DNA of 64,000 bases from NCBI GenBank assembly GCA_963781665.1, contig CAWAGA010000002.1:2914001-2978000 (forward strand). The letters are read 5' to 3'. This DNA is from JAJYIW01 sp963781665. Lineage in GTDB: Bacteria; Chloroflexota; Anaerolineae; Anaerolineales; Anaerolineaceae. Positions 42,683 to 50,692 of the stretch are shown one piece after another (the first letter of the stretch is position 1; every line of letters starts with the position of its first letter). The notes under the pieces are model-generated. The model was not told the DNA's origin. It searched no databases and worked only from the letters and a program-made list of their open reading frames with translations. The translations under genes were made by a program, and so were the position numbers.

Positions 42683-44632
42683 TCAAATACGGTCAAATTC
42701 TGGCAAAAAGCCGTTTCTTTCTGCCAATTGTCTGAGCGCATCTAAACCTTGAGGCGGCAAGGGTGGGACAGGTTCAACATACCAACGTGTTTTTGCCCAC
42801 TCTGCCAACCGGCCCTGCCGTTTTTCAATTTCCTGGGGTGACCAATTTCCTTCAATTCCGGCCAATTCACGCTCGATCTTGAGATTTGAATTGGCGTAAC
42901 AGGCCTCTTCTTGTCCAATTCTCCCCTTTTTTAGTGGGAATGATTTTCTGCCTAATTTGCTGTTATCCTCAGTGAGTGTCAAATTACCAAGTACGTGAGT
43001 TAATTTGTCCCGTTCTTCTTTCGAGGGGAATTGCTCAATCCAATATCCAGGTTCTTCGGGATGTTGAGGAAGGATGTGTTCGATAGTTTTATCATTTCCT
43101 TCGTAAATCGTAGACCAGTTTATGATTGGAGCCTGGTTCCCGAAAAGGTATTCTTCATATTCATAAAGGAAATACTTTACAAGGCCACTAGATCTTCCGT
43201 ACCATGGGTTGGGATCATCAAGCGCAAAACGCTTTATAAAGAGATCATCACTGCACTTTTCCAGTAATTCTCTTCTTAAATTCTCGAGCAGGGTAGAATA
43301 TGTTATTCTTTGGTGATATAGCTGGTTTGCTAAGCGGAAAATTAGAGCTTCGCTACCCGACGGCCGACGATCTGCGATACGAAATACCCGAACTGCAAAC
43401 AATTCACACGCCTTAACGACCTCTAGATATTTCTGTTCATCATTTGGAAAACTTAATCGCACAGAAATTAACAACGGCGTAAATGGTCTCAAAACCCCTA
43501 ACCTGAGGAGCTTGTTGTTATATTTAACGATATCTTTTTGAATTGTTGGGTTGCTTTCGAAAATCTGGAACGATCCGCTCCTGCTCGGGTTGGAAATGTC
43601 GGCAAATACGACCACCGCATTCTGAAGCGTTTGAATATAGGTTTCCAGTTCTTTAAACAGCTCCTCATAACGATCCAGGTATTTAACCAATTGAAATCGT
43701 TTCTTAATGATGTCGGCTTTTTCTTTTTCTTTATCCCAATGCTTCTGGTCATAATCGTATATCGCAAACCAATGCATCTGAAGAAGAGTGTCTTCTGCGT
43801 CAGTTCTACTAGCCGCGTTAAGTTGTTCAAAAATAACAGACCAGACCCGATTGATATCTTCCGTAAGCTTTTGACTGACTTCGGTACCCAATTTGGAAGC
43901 CAAATATAATAAATAGTTTTTTACGAGATCCAGGCTGTTTGGCTTCTTACCGCGGTTATTCATTGATTCGAACACAACCCCGGCATCGGCTTCTGATCGC
44001 AAGCGATAAACCATCACTTTCATTTGGTTGGCGATCTTGTCATACAGCCTTTCCAACCAATCCGTATAATTCTCTTTTAGTTGTTCCCAGTGAGCTTGTA
44101 AATGAGCTTGGAAATACAGGCGTGCACCCTCCAAATTCTTGTGAGATTGAATCCGTGTACCTTGCAGATCTTTCCCATCTAATTCCAGAATATTATGGAC
44201 AAAAAAAGTGTTATTGTTGTTATCCAGAATTAGCTTGGGAATTAAAATATTTCCCGCTGCTGGCTCATACAGGTACGTATCTACAATACTGACAGCAATT
44301 TCCTGTAAGTCATCATTTCCATTAAACCGAACCATTTCACGCTGGATCTCATTGAGAAGAATGACAATTGTTGTAAGCCGTTGCTGACCATCCACAATGT
44401 CAAAAACCGGTTTTCGAATTCCACGTGTTTTTACGCTTAAATTCGGGTCGCGGTTCTCATGCAAAACCAGCAATCCTGTAAAGTGTTCGTTATCCTCAGT
44501 CAGAGTGGATAAATCTTCAAGTAGGTCTTCCCATTGATCCTTACCCCAGGCATATCCACGCTGGTAATCAGGGATGTGAAAACGCCATTGTGAAAAAAGA
44601 CCGAAGAAGGTTTGAAGATTATCGAGTTCCAT
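42683..44632 (-). CDS. DUF262/DUF1524 protein, BrxU/GmrSD-like type IV restriction enzyme
   Basis: 649 residues. The N-terminal DUF262 ParB-like domain has HIPDYQRGYAWGKDQWEDLL and FDIVDGQQRLTTIVILLNEI (the conserved DGQQR NTP-binding motif). The C-terminal DUF1524 domain has the His-Me-type KTIEHILPQHPEEPGYW, then LGNLTLTEDNSKLGRKSFPL with the Asn. GmrSD-type proteins cut modified phage DNA in an NTP-dependent way; BrxU is the relative found in some BREX loci. The start ATG lies 4 bases after the pglX-N stop, so the two are coupled. The gene is intact. It would protect against phages with modified bases that evade BREX. Confidence 0.85.
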   Translation of the reverse strand: MELDNLQTFFGLFSQWRFHIPDYQRGYAWGKDQWEDLLEDLSTLTEDNEHFTGLLVLHENRDPNLSVKTRGIRKPVFDIVDGQQRLTTIVILLNEIQREMVRFNGNDDLQEIAVSIVDTYLYEPAAGNILIPKLILDNNNNTFFVHNILELDGKDLQGTRIQSHKNLEGARLYFQAHLQAHWEQLKENYTDWLERLYDKIANQMKVMVYRLRSEADAGVVFESMNNRGKKPNSLDLVKNYLLYLASKLGTEVSQKLTEDINRVWSVIFEQLNAASRTDAEDTLLQMHWFAIYDYDQKHWDKEKEKADIIKKRFQLVKYLDRYEELFKELETYIQTLQNAVVVFADISNPSRSGSFQIFESNPTIQKDIVKYNNKLLRLGVLRPFTPLLISVRLSFPNDEQKYLEVVKACELFAVRVFRIADRRPSGSEALIFRLANQLYHQRITYSTLLENLRRELLEKCSDDLFIKRFALDDPNPWYGRSSGLVKYFLYEYEEYLFGNQAPIINWSTIYEGNDKTIEHILPQHPEEPGYWIEQFPSKEERDKLTHVLGNLTLTEDNSKLGRKSFPLKKGRIGQEEACYANSNLKIERELAGIEGNWSPQEIEKRQGRLAEWAKTRWYVEPVPPLPPQGLDALRQLAERNGFLPEFDRI

Positions 44633-44636
44633 CGGA

Positions 44637-45107
44637 TTACGCCTGCCCGTGGGTTTTATTTAGCTCTGCTAATGCCTTTTCAAAAGCAATCCGCTTCGAA
44701 TCTGCGTCTGGCTCATGCACCAGGCGAAAATAAATTCCTTCGGATGCTTCCCGTTTACGAGTATCATTTTCTCGACGAAGAACGAAGGCAGTGGTGTTAA
44801 CTTTTTCACCAGATATTTCGGCAAATGCTCTTGGTCCTGTATGAGCCATTGTTTCAATCGAAAATTCGTTTAATAAATCAGTCCTCATTTCTTCATAAGA
44901 GGAGATAAACATAAATGATTGCTGAGTGATCATGCCCACTCTCCCAGAATCGCTACATAATTCTGCGCAACGCACAATGAAAGCTGCATAAAGATCACCT
45001 TTGGCATTCGGATAGGACTTCTCTAGAAAATCTGCTAGCGTGTCATTCATGTTTCTGCGGCTCATGTAAGGAGGGTTTGCTACAACGCAGTCATACCTTC
45101 TCAACAT
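44637..45107 (-). CDS. pglX: PglX N-terminal protein, second part with NPPY motif
   Basis: 156 residues carrying the catalytic motif IV of N6-adenine methyltransferases, VVANPPYMSRRNMND, followed by GRVGMITQQSFMFISSYEEM, and ending EKALAELNKTHGQA-stop. It continues the methyltransferase frame that precedes it: one extra A in TTTAATG at about 45110 accounts for the shift (normal junction ILDF-MLRRYDCVV). The protein ends where normal PglX would continue into the recognition domain, and the DUF262 gene starts 4 bases later. The end is therefore a real gene end. Confidence 0.8.
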   Translation of the reverse strand: MLRRYDCVVANPPYMSRRNMNDTLADFLEKSYPNAKGDLYAAFIVRCAELCSDSGRVGMITQQSFMFISSYEEMRTDLLNEFSIETMAHTGPRAFAEISGEKVNTTAFVLRRENDTRKREASEGIYFRLVHEPDADSKRIAFEKALAELNKTHGQA

Positions 45108-45204
45108 TAAAATCTAAAATGCGGAGACTTTTAGAGGCTTCGCCAATAAAGAACCTGATATCTTCGCCGCGCTCAGACGCACTTTTACGAAAAAAATCAA
45201 GAGC

Positions 45205-46680
45205 TTAAATCATTTGTGCTTCAAGAATTTCATAATACTCTGACTCTGAGAGGCTTTCTTCCATACCAGGCAATGTCATTGCCGTTGAGGTTTCTATCAT
45301 TTTGTTCTGTCTGTAATGCAAGTTTTTCTTGCGTTCGTCATTAACGATGTCATGAATTTCCTTCTCCACCCTCATCAACGAGCCTAGCTGATTAATATCC
45401 TCCAATTGCTCTCGAATCCTCCGGAGCATCTTTTCAAAAATAGGATTGGAAAACTTCATTTCGATAATGAATTTTGCCAGGTCTTTGGTACTGAACGGCA
45501 ATACATCGGCGCAAGCCAAGTTGTGATTGGCTACTTCTGCATTCCTATTATTTCTCTTCGCACGCAGATACAAGGAGAGGGCAGAAAGTTGGGCAGCTCG
45601 CAAATCAATATCTATCCCAAAAATATTATGCTTTAAGATAGAGGAAGGAATTTCATCTTCACTTTGAACCGATGGGGTAGCGGGCCATCCTTCGGAACCA
45701 CTTTTTTCGAGTTCTTCAAGATACATTTCAACAAAAATGTCGAAGGCGACAAGGCCAAAGTGCATCGTTCCACACGCAGGATCTAATAATGTAATTTCCT
45801 TAACCGGTTTAACGACTTCAAAGGGGATATTTCCTGTTAAGGGTACTAAATAGTCGAGTTTATCCTTGAGATGCGTATCGGGATGCATCTGAACCCACAA
45901 TCGTCCCAATGTATTTTCAGTTAAAAACTTCACAATCCAATGAGGAGTAAAAAGTTGAGTCGCCGCCGGGATATCTTCTCGACGTGCTTTTTGCTTTTCG
46001 TTGAATAGCCGATTAAATACATCTGCTTTTTCTTTCTCATTAAAAAATTGATAAACCCAGCCCACTGTTTCTTCGACCTGCCATGCGGGAGTTAAATTAT
46101 CCCCATTAAGCATGACAAGAAACTGAGCCAGAACTGGAGCACGAGGAAATAAACGAGAAGGTAGTGTACCTGGGTCAAATAACATGGCAATCTCGCTAGC
46201 CACCTGTCCAGATTGCCAAAGCAAAAACCGCTGGTAAGCTGTATCGACTTTCCCTTGATTAAAAAGGGTTTCTGCTTCAGGATGATCTGCGAGGAAAAAT
46301 TTAAATCCATTCGATTGGTGTCCGCGGCGGACAGTTTCGCGAATGAGTTTACGGTCTTCCATCATCTTGAAAGCCACCAATCGATTGAGATGTGTAAAAG
46401 CGATTTCCTTTACTAACTTTTCCACTGCTTCTCTGCGTTCCAGACCCGCACTCACCTCATCATCCAGATAGCGAATCAGTTGATCATAGATTTCATGAGT
46501 TTCAGTATCGCGTAATGTAGGGAGGTGTTCGGGTTTTTCCAGCTTCCCATCTGTGTGTAATCCGTAGACACCTTCCAGCAAATCTCGTGCTTCTCGAGTT
46601 AGCAGTTCGCGACCTTGTAAAGCAAAATCATGAATAGCGTTACGGGTAGACTCAGATAAGTATTGTTCTGTGAAAGCCAT
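45205..46680 (-). CDS. pglX: PglX N-terminal protein, first part (methyltransferase motif I)
   Basis: The start is the ATG at 46680 (MAFTEQYLSESTRNAIHDFA) after AAGAGGG, giving 491 residues. It contains the helical PglX N-terminus and motif I region EITLLDPACGTMHFGLVAFD (SAM binding), then IFGIDIDLRAAQLSALSLYL. The frame stops with TAA after EILEAQMI, but the same frame continues past it with ALDFFRKSASERGEDIRFFI, the expected PglX sequence, until the shift near 45110. So there is one nonsense codon and one frameshift between motif I and NPPY. It directly follows brxB. With both defects the methyltransferase is not made unless they are sequence errors. Confidence 0.85.
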   Translation of the reverse strand: MAFTEQYLSESTRNAIHDFALQGRELLTREARDLLEGVYGLHTDGKLEKPEHLPTLRDTETHEIYDQLIRYLDDEVSAGLERREAVEKLVKEIAFTHLNRLVAFKMMEDRKLIRETVRRGHQSNGFKFFLADHPEAETLFNQGKVDTAYQRFLLWQSGQVASEIAMLFDPGTLPSRLFPRAPVLAQFLVMLNGDNLTPAWQVEETVGWVYQFFNEKEKADVFNRLFNEKQKARREDIPAATQLFTPHWIVKFLTENTLGRLWVQMHPDTHLKDKLDYLVPLTGNIPFEVVKPVKEITLLDPACGTMHFGLVAFDIFVEMYLEELEKSGSEGWPATPSVQSEDEIPSSILKHNIFGIDIDLRAAQLSALSLYLRAKRNNRNAEVANHNLACADVLPFSTKDLAKFIIEMKFSNPIFEKMLRRIREQLEDINQLGSLMRVEKEIHDIVNDERKKNLHYRQNKMIETSTAMTLPGMEESLSESEYYEILEAQMI

Positions 46681-46695
46681 GATCCCTCTTTTCAA

Positions 46696-47283
46696 TTAGC
46701 CAACATATATCTTGGTGTGATAGCTGCCGCGGGGTTCCAGGTCGGCCAATCCCATAAAGCGCAAACCCTCACTCTCCCCAGATGTGGCCGGCATAAACAA
46801 GACGCACGACACAGATGTCCGGCCTTTCATCTTGTCTAGAAGCGTAGAGACGCGATACATTTCCGGGGCAAGCGCCCCAGCCCGCCAAAGGAATACCAAG
46901 TCTTTTTTCGGATCCAATTGGTTAAGGCGTTCAGCCAATAAATCAGGTAGGGGACGCCAATCAGGATCGGAAAGATACTCGTAAACTTGAGATTGAGCGG
47001 TTGGGAAGCCGCTGCTTTTTTCAAGCGTAGTTATGGCTTCCATTCCTTCGGTTTCATCTACCGACTGCCAAAGTAACTCTGCCAAAGAAATCAAGGTGAC
47101 CTGCCAGTGCTTATCTTTCTCTAACCGAGTTTTTAGAAGCTGCATTTCACGCCGCATTTCCCACTCCTGCTGCGGAGGATAACAAAAAACAGCAAAAGGT
47201 AAATCATTGTAAATATAATGACGCGGCGGCCTCGAGCGCAGGTCGGTTTCCAGATTACGAACGAGATCTTTCAATGATGGCAT
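46696..47283 (-). CDS. brxB: BREX protein BrxB (DUF1788)
   Basis: 195 residues, MPSLKDLVRNLETDLRSRPP onward, with the family segment KKDLVFLWRAGALAPEMYRV and the ending LEPRGSYHTKIYVG. BrxB is a small conserved type I BREX protein of unclear biochemical role. It overlaps brxA by 29 bases, and its stop is 15 bases before the pglX ATG. Intact. Confidence 0.92.
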   Translation of the reverse strand: MPSLKDLVRNLETDLRSRPPRHYIYNDLPFAVFCYPPQQEWEMRREMQLLKTRLEKDKHWQVTLISLAELLWQSVDETEGMEAITTLEKSSGFPTAQSQVYEYLSDPDWRPLPDLLAERLNQLDPKKDLVFLWRAGALAPEMYRVSTLLDKMKGRTSVSCVLFMPATSGESEGLRFMGLADLEPRGSYHTKIYVG

Positions 47284-48031
47284 TGGTTAACTCCAATATG
47301 GTTTGAAACGGAAATTCCAAACGAATTACCGCCCCTGCAGCGAAATACTCACATAGGTGTTGTTGGTGGGCTTCAATCAGGTGTTCTTCCACATCATTGG
47401 GTTTAAAATTGAATAATCCCCACTCCGGTGAATGTAAAACACGCTCACCTGAGCCGGTTTTTTTCATCAAATCGAAGGTGATGAAAACAAACGGCTCAAT
47501 TGGAAGAATCACTGGGGTTAGATATTTTTGGGAAGCTCCCTCCAGTATTCCAAAATCACGTAGACTTGCGAGTGCATGTCGGGCTACATGCTGCAGTGTA
47601 TCCTCTCCCCAGACGGTTGTTGTTTTCCCATCTTTAGACCAATCTCTTAGTTTTCGAACAACATGATCCAGATGTATATCTGAAAAGCCTGCTTGTCGCC
47701 GGGAATTGACAACCTCAAGGACGATATCTCTCAAGGTCTCATCGTTTTGGGCAGAATAATTATAAAAAAGTGGATCAACCCATTTCGCAGATACCCCAGC
47801 TTGGATTAGCATGACCAATGCCGTTCCTACCTGAAGGTCTTCAAAATAGCGCTGCCTAAATATACGAAGAATGTCCTCTACACGGGAGCGTGATGCCTTG
47901 CCAAAAATATTATTTTGGCGGGCGTTATTCAGATTCGTAGTTACATCAAGTGATAAATCCCATGATGCCATTAGGGCCTTGGTGTCGGGTAAAAGAGCTG
48001 TTGCTTTGATTAAGCGGCTAGAATAAGTCAT
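47255..48031 (-). CDS. brxA: BREX protein BrxA (DUF1819)
   Basis: 258 residues, MTYSSRLIKATALLPDTKAL, with KASRSRVEDILRIFRQRYF and VDPLFYNYSAQNDETLRDIV, the conserved DUF1819 core. BrxA is a small winged-helix-like DNA-binding protein of type I BREX. It starts 8 bases after the XRE regulator stop and overlaps brxB. Intact. Confidence 0.92.
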   Translation of the reverse strand: MTYSSRLIKATALLPDTKALMASWDLSLDVTTNLNNARQNNIFGKASRSRVEDILRIFRQRYFEDLQVGTALVMLIQAGVSAKWVDPLFYNYSAQNDETLRDIVLEVVNSRRQAGFSDIHLDHVVRKLRDWSKDGKTTTVWGEDTLQHVARHALASLRDFGILEGASQKYLTPVILPIEPFVFITFDLMKKTGSGERVLHSPEWGLFNFKPNDVEEHLIEAHQQHLCEYFAAGAVIRLEFPFQTILELTNAIIERSRS

Positions 48032-48039
48032 TTATACAT

Positions 48040-48273
48040 TCACTCTTCGCGTTCATAAATAATTAAATCGCCAACCTGGCACGAAAAATACGCGCATAAA
48101 GCTTTAATCACCGGTGCATCGTAACGGGTCACTTGATTATTAGCCCAGGCGTTTAGTGTAGACCAGGCAATACCCGTTTCTCTACCCACTTCTTTCAGGG
48201 CAATATTTCGCTGCTCTCGAGTAGCTTTTTGCGCTAACAGGATTCGAAAACGGTTTGATATTTTTTCGGTCAT
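48040..48273 (-). CDS. Small XRE-family regulator at the head of the BREX operon
   Basis: 77 residues, almost wholly a Cro/C1-type helix-turn-helix: ALKEVGRETGIAWSTLNAWA (recognition helix) and DAPVIKALCAYFSCQVGDLI. Such short XRE proteins repress their own promoters. It is first in the operon, 36 bases after a good sigma-70-like promoter. This differs from the WYL-type BrxR found in several known BREX loci. It likely controls the whole island. Confidence 0.85.
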   Translation of the reverse strand: MTEKISNRFRILLAQKATREQRNIALKEVGRETGIAWSTLNAWANNQVTRYDAPVIKALCAYFSCQVGDLIIYEREE

Positions 48274-48308
48274 TTCCGCCTCAGTATATGAGATGGGAGA
48301 TTTAAACC

Positions 48309-48337
48309 ATCTTATAGCCGGAGTTAAATTTTGTCAA
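48309..48337 (-). promoter_or_regulatory. BREX operon promoter
   Basis: Minus strand TTGACA (48332-48337), a 17-base spacer, and TAAGAT (48309-48314). The -35 is perfect and the -10 matches four of six. The first gene starts 36 bases downstream with GAGGCGGAAATG as leader and ribosome-binding site. Confidence 0.7.
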
Positions 48338-48717
48338 TCAAATTAGCTGACTAGTCGCAATTATATGATCTTTACTCATTATTTATTTTTTGGGGAGGTT
48401 TGATCTAAAGATAACCTGTAAGCTATCACCCCATTAAATTTCTAAGGGCACACGATGTGGTTAGCCCATTAAACCCTAAAGTTCGCAAAATGCCAAAAGA
48501 TCATGCACATGCGAATGGGATCAGCTCTATCATTTGTTTGCTCTGTTCTCTAGTCATAACTCCTAAGGTAAAACCACTCCAAATTTCGTTCCAACAACCT
48601 AAAAAATCACCAAAATTATTAGGTGATCTTATTGTGTGTCATGCTTTAAAGTCCTTGTTTTGCTTTTTAGCAAACTAATCCTAAACCTGTAAACCCTGAC
48701 CAACAAGAGCAATTGTG
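48338..48717. other. Intergenic between divergent BREX and signalling loci
   Basis: About 380 bases without a convincing gene. A 73-codon plus-strand frame here has no ribosome-binding site and no recognisable protein. TTAGGTTGTTGG-like AT-rich stretches dominate. It marks the boundary between the defence island and the signalling locus. Confidence 0.45.
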
Positions 48718-48770
48718 AGTCATTAACTGTTAGTCATTAACTATCTAAAAATAAGAAATCTATGTACAAT
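48718..48770 (+). promoter_or_regulatory. Response-regulator promoter with tandem operator repeats
   Basis: AGTCATTAACT occurs twice, at 48718-48728 and 48732-48742, with a 14-base period. TACAAT at 48765-48770 is a good -10, and the gene starts at 48801. The repeats therefore cover about -59 to -35, the right place for an activator or autoregulator. Confidence 0.5.
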
Positions 48771-48800
48771 ATCCTTACCCACATCCATCAAGGAGCACCC

Positions 48801-49449
48801 ATGCTCATACGCGTCATCGCAATCGAAGACCACCCATTGATGCTCAAGGCTATCCGGGATGAGCTCAGCAACGATCCGGAAATCCAGCTCGTCGGGGAGC
48901 TGAGCCATGGCTCGGAGCTGGCAAAGATGGTCTATGAGAAGAATCCCGATGTGCTGATCCTCGACCTGTCGCTTACCGGTGAAACCTTTGAGCCGCTAAC
49001 TGCTGTCCGTGATCTAACAAATATCCATCCCAACCTTCGCATTTTAGTCCTGACCGGTTTTGATGATCCTCAATTGATGCGCTCATTGATTGATGCCGGC
49101 GCGAATGGCTATATCTTGAAGAGTGATAACCTCTCCATGCAATTACCCATGGCGGTGAAGACCGTGTTTGCCGGGGGAACTTTCTATTCGGATCAGGTTA
49201 AGAAGAAGCTATCGAACGGTGGTCATCCAGCAACCACTCAACGATCAGGAGCTGTCCACCTTGCGACTGGTTGCCCAGGGTCTCACCAACGATGCGATTG
49301 CGACTGCCATGAGCGTTTCCGAAAAGCGAATCCGCAATATTCTTTCCGCCATTTACGGCAAGCTCGGTGTTCACGAAGAAAAAGGGGGTAACCCAAGAGT
49401 CGCTAGCATCAACAAGGCCCGTGAGATGGGTCTGCTCAACGATCTTTGA
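48801..49449 (+). pseudogene. LuxR/NarL-family response regulator (ComA-like), frameshifted
   Basis: Starts MLIRVIAIEDHPLMLKAIRD after CAAGGAGCACCC; an upstream ATG 39 bases earlier lacks a ribosome-binding site. The receiver domain is complete: acidic ED, phospho-acceptor Asp in DVLILDLSL, Thr in ILVLTGFDD and Lys in GYILKSD. A one-base shift between about 49205 and 49240 leads to the C-terminal LuxR helix-turn-helix LNDQELSTLRLVAQGLTNDA then IRNILSAIYGKLGVHEE. Corrected length is about 215 residues. It heads the signalling locus and is the probable partner of the kinase at 51711-54125. Confidence 0.8.
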
Positions 49450-49461
49450 GATTCAATCCAC

Positions 49462-49526
49462 GGGACAAAAGTCCCGCGCTCGACGGGACATTTGCCTATT
49501 TTATTTAAATCTAATTGGCCTAAAAT
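49462..49526 (+). promoter_or_regulatory. Double GGGACA activator element and promoter, copy 1
   Basis: GGGACAAAAGTCCC (49462-49475) is a perfect inverted repeat; a second half-type site GGGACATTTGCC begins exactly 23 bases later (49485). TAAAAT at 49521 is 36 bases after the second GGGACA and is a likely -10. The same arrangement with the same 23-base spacing occurs at 62842. It lies upstream of the 59-residue ORF and the polyprenyl-synthetase-like gene. Confidence 0.65.
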
Positions 49527-49630
49527 AATAAACAGCTTTCTTTCGTTTTGATCTTCCTGATAATTGAATATGTAAGCAGCAATCTTTTGATCGATGTCCG
49601 AAGTCAATGTACGATAAATGGGAGGTGTCC

Positions 49631-49810
49631 ATGAATGAGGATAAAGTGAAGCAGCTTTCCAGGGAGATGGCGGCTTTTAGCCGGCAAACGGTCGAACACG
49701 TTCAAAAACCATCCAACAGGATCGTTGCGCCGGTTTTGACCGTGGTCTTGCTTGCTCTGGCAGTGAGAAAATCCCTCGAACGTTCCAGTGCCTGGGATTG
49801 CGCCAGATAA
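49631..49810 (+). CDS. 59-residue peptide, candidate prenylated pheromone precursor
   Basis: MNEDKVKQLSREMAAFSRQT onward, with GGGAGGTGTCC before the ATG. It has a hydrophobic stretch VAPVLTVVLLALAV and ends RSSAWDCAR. ComX pheromone precursors are small peptides encoded beside ComQ with a prenylated Trp a few residues from the C-terminus; the Trp here is five residues from the end. The gene overlaps the polyprenyl-synthetase-like gene by 23 bases. Against this, ComX has no membrane-type segment and in Bacillus follows comQ. It may instead be a small membrane protein, or a frameshifted N-terminus of the next gene. Confidence 0.45.
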   Translation: MNEDKVKQLSREMAAFSRQTVEHVQKPSNRIVAPVLTVVLLALAVRKSLERSSAWDCAR

Positions 49811-50669
49811 ATCCCGTGACTTGCCTGGCCAGGCTTATTCGGCGAAGGTTCTTCAATACATTGAAAATACGCCCGTATTGGACGAGTGGCCTGGATTACG
49901 AGTTGAGCTGCAGCACAGCATAACCGGCGAGCCGCCCTGGAAGCTCGCCTTGCCAATTCTGGCCTGCCAGGCATCCGGCAGCGAACCGGATTTGGCGCTT
50001 CCTATGACAGCCGCCTGGCTTTGTCTGCGCCATGCCGCCCACCTACTCGATAGAGCCTTCGAACCTGGTACAGAAATAATTGATCAGAAACCGTCAAACA
50101 AGGTTGGATTGGCGGTAAGTCTGGTGTTCACCGGGTATAAATTCATCGCCGGATTGGGCGATCCGACCGTCATCGGGCGGGTACTGGTGCAGCTTTCGGA
50201 CTCTGGTCTGCAATCGGCTTTGGGTCAGAAGATGCTTTCTTCACCCATGGGCGGTGAAGATGTATCTGCAGATGCCCTGGAGAGGTACTGGCAGGCGATG
50301 ATCCTCAAATCGGGCAGCATCTACCGGGCAGGAACGGCCGGAGGCGCGGCGGTTTCCACAAACCGCCAGGATTGGATTACTGCGCTGGGCGATTATGGCT
50401 CTGCTCTGGGCGTCATGCTCCAGGTGCTGGATGACTGCCGGGATCAGTACGTCGATCAGGCAAATCGTCCTGATCTCCCGGGATTGCCTACCCTGATGGA
50501 GAACCTGATACCCGGTTCTGGAGACCAGGACCTCTCCCAAACCATTTCGCTGATCTTGCTCGAATGGCAGCGACGCGCTCTGGATGCATTGATGATCCTA
50601 CCGGAATCAAATGCTAAGCGTACCCTTGAACAGATTCCTTACCATATTTTGGAAGTACCCAATGAGTAG
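49788..50669 (+). CDS. Polyprenyl-synthetase-superfamily protein (ComQ-like)
   Basis: 293 residues from a GTG; there is no good ribosome-binding site, which suggests coupling to the small ORF it overlaps. The isoprenyl synthase all-helical fold is visible: LRHAAHLLDRAFEPG where the first Asp-rich motif (DDxxD) should be, and DYGSALGVMLQVLDDCRDQY, a good second motif (D-D-C-R-D). The first motif has lost its Asp cluster, so normal chain elongation is doubtful, but a role in transferring a prenyl group, as in ComQ, is possible. It stands between a response regulator and a ComP-like kinase. It could also be a degenerate housekeeping synthase. Confidence 0.65.
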   Translation: MPGIAPDKSRDLPGQAYSAKVLQYIENTPVLDEWPGLRVELQHSITGEPPWKLALPILACQASGSEPDLALPMTAAWLCLRHAAHLLDRAFEPGTEIIDQKPSNKVGLAVSLVFTGYKFIAGLGDPTVIGRVLVQLSDSGLQSALGQKMLSSPMGGEDVSADALERYWQAMILKSGSIYRAGTAGGAAVSTNRQDWITALGDYGSALGVMLQVLDDCRDQYVDQANRPDLPGLPTLMENLIPGSGDQDLSQTISLILLEWQRRALDALMILPESNAKRTLEQIPYHILEVPNE

Positions 50670-50692
50670 ACAATATACTGAAAGTTAAAACT

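Noticed and set aside
48457..48678. 73-codon ORF between BREX and the signalling locus
   Set aside because: No ribosome-binding site, Cys-rich unlikely translation, and AT-rich intergenic character.
49607..49630. Upstream ATG (MYDKWEVS) as start of the 59-residue peptide
   Set aside because: GGGAGGTG is placed for the ATG at 49631, not for this one.
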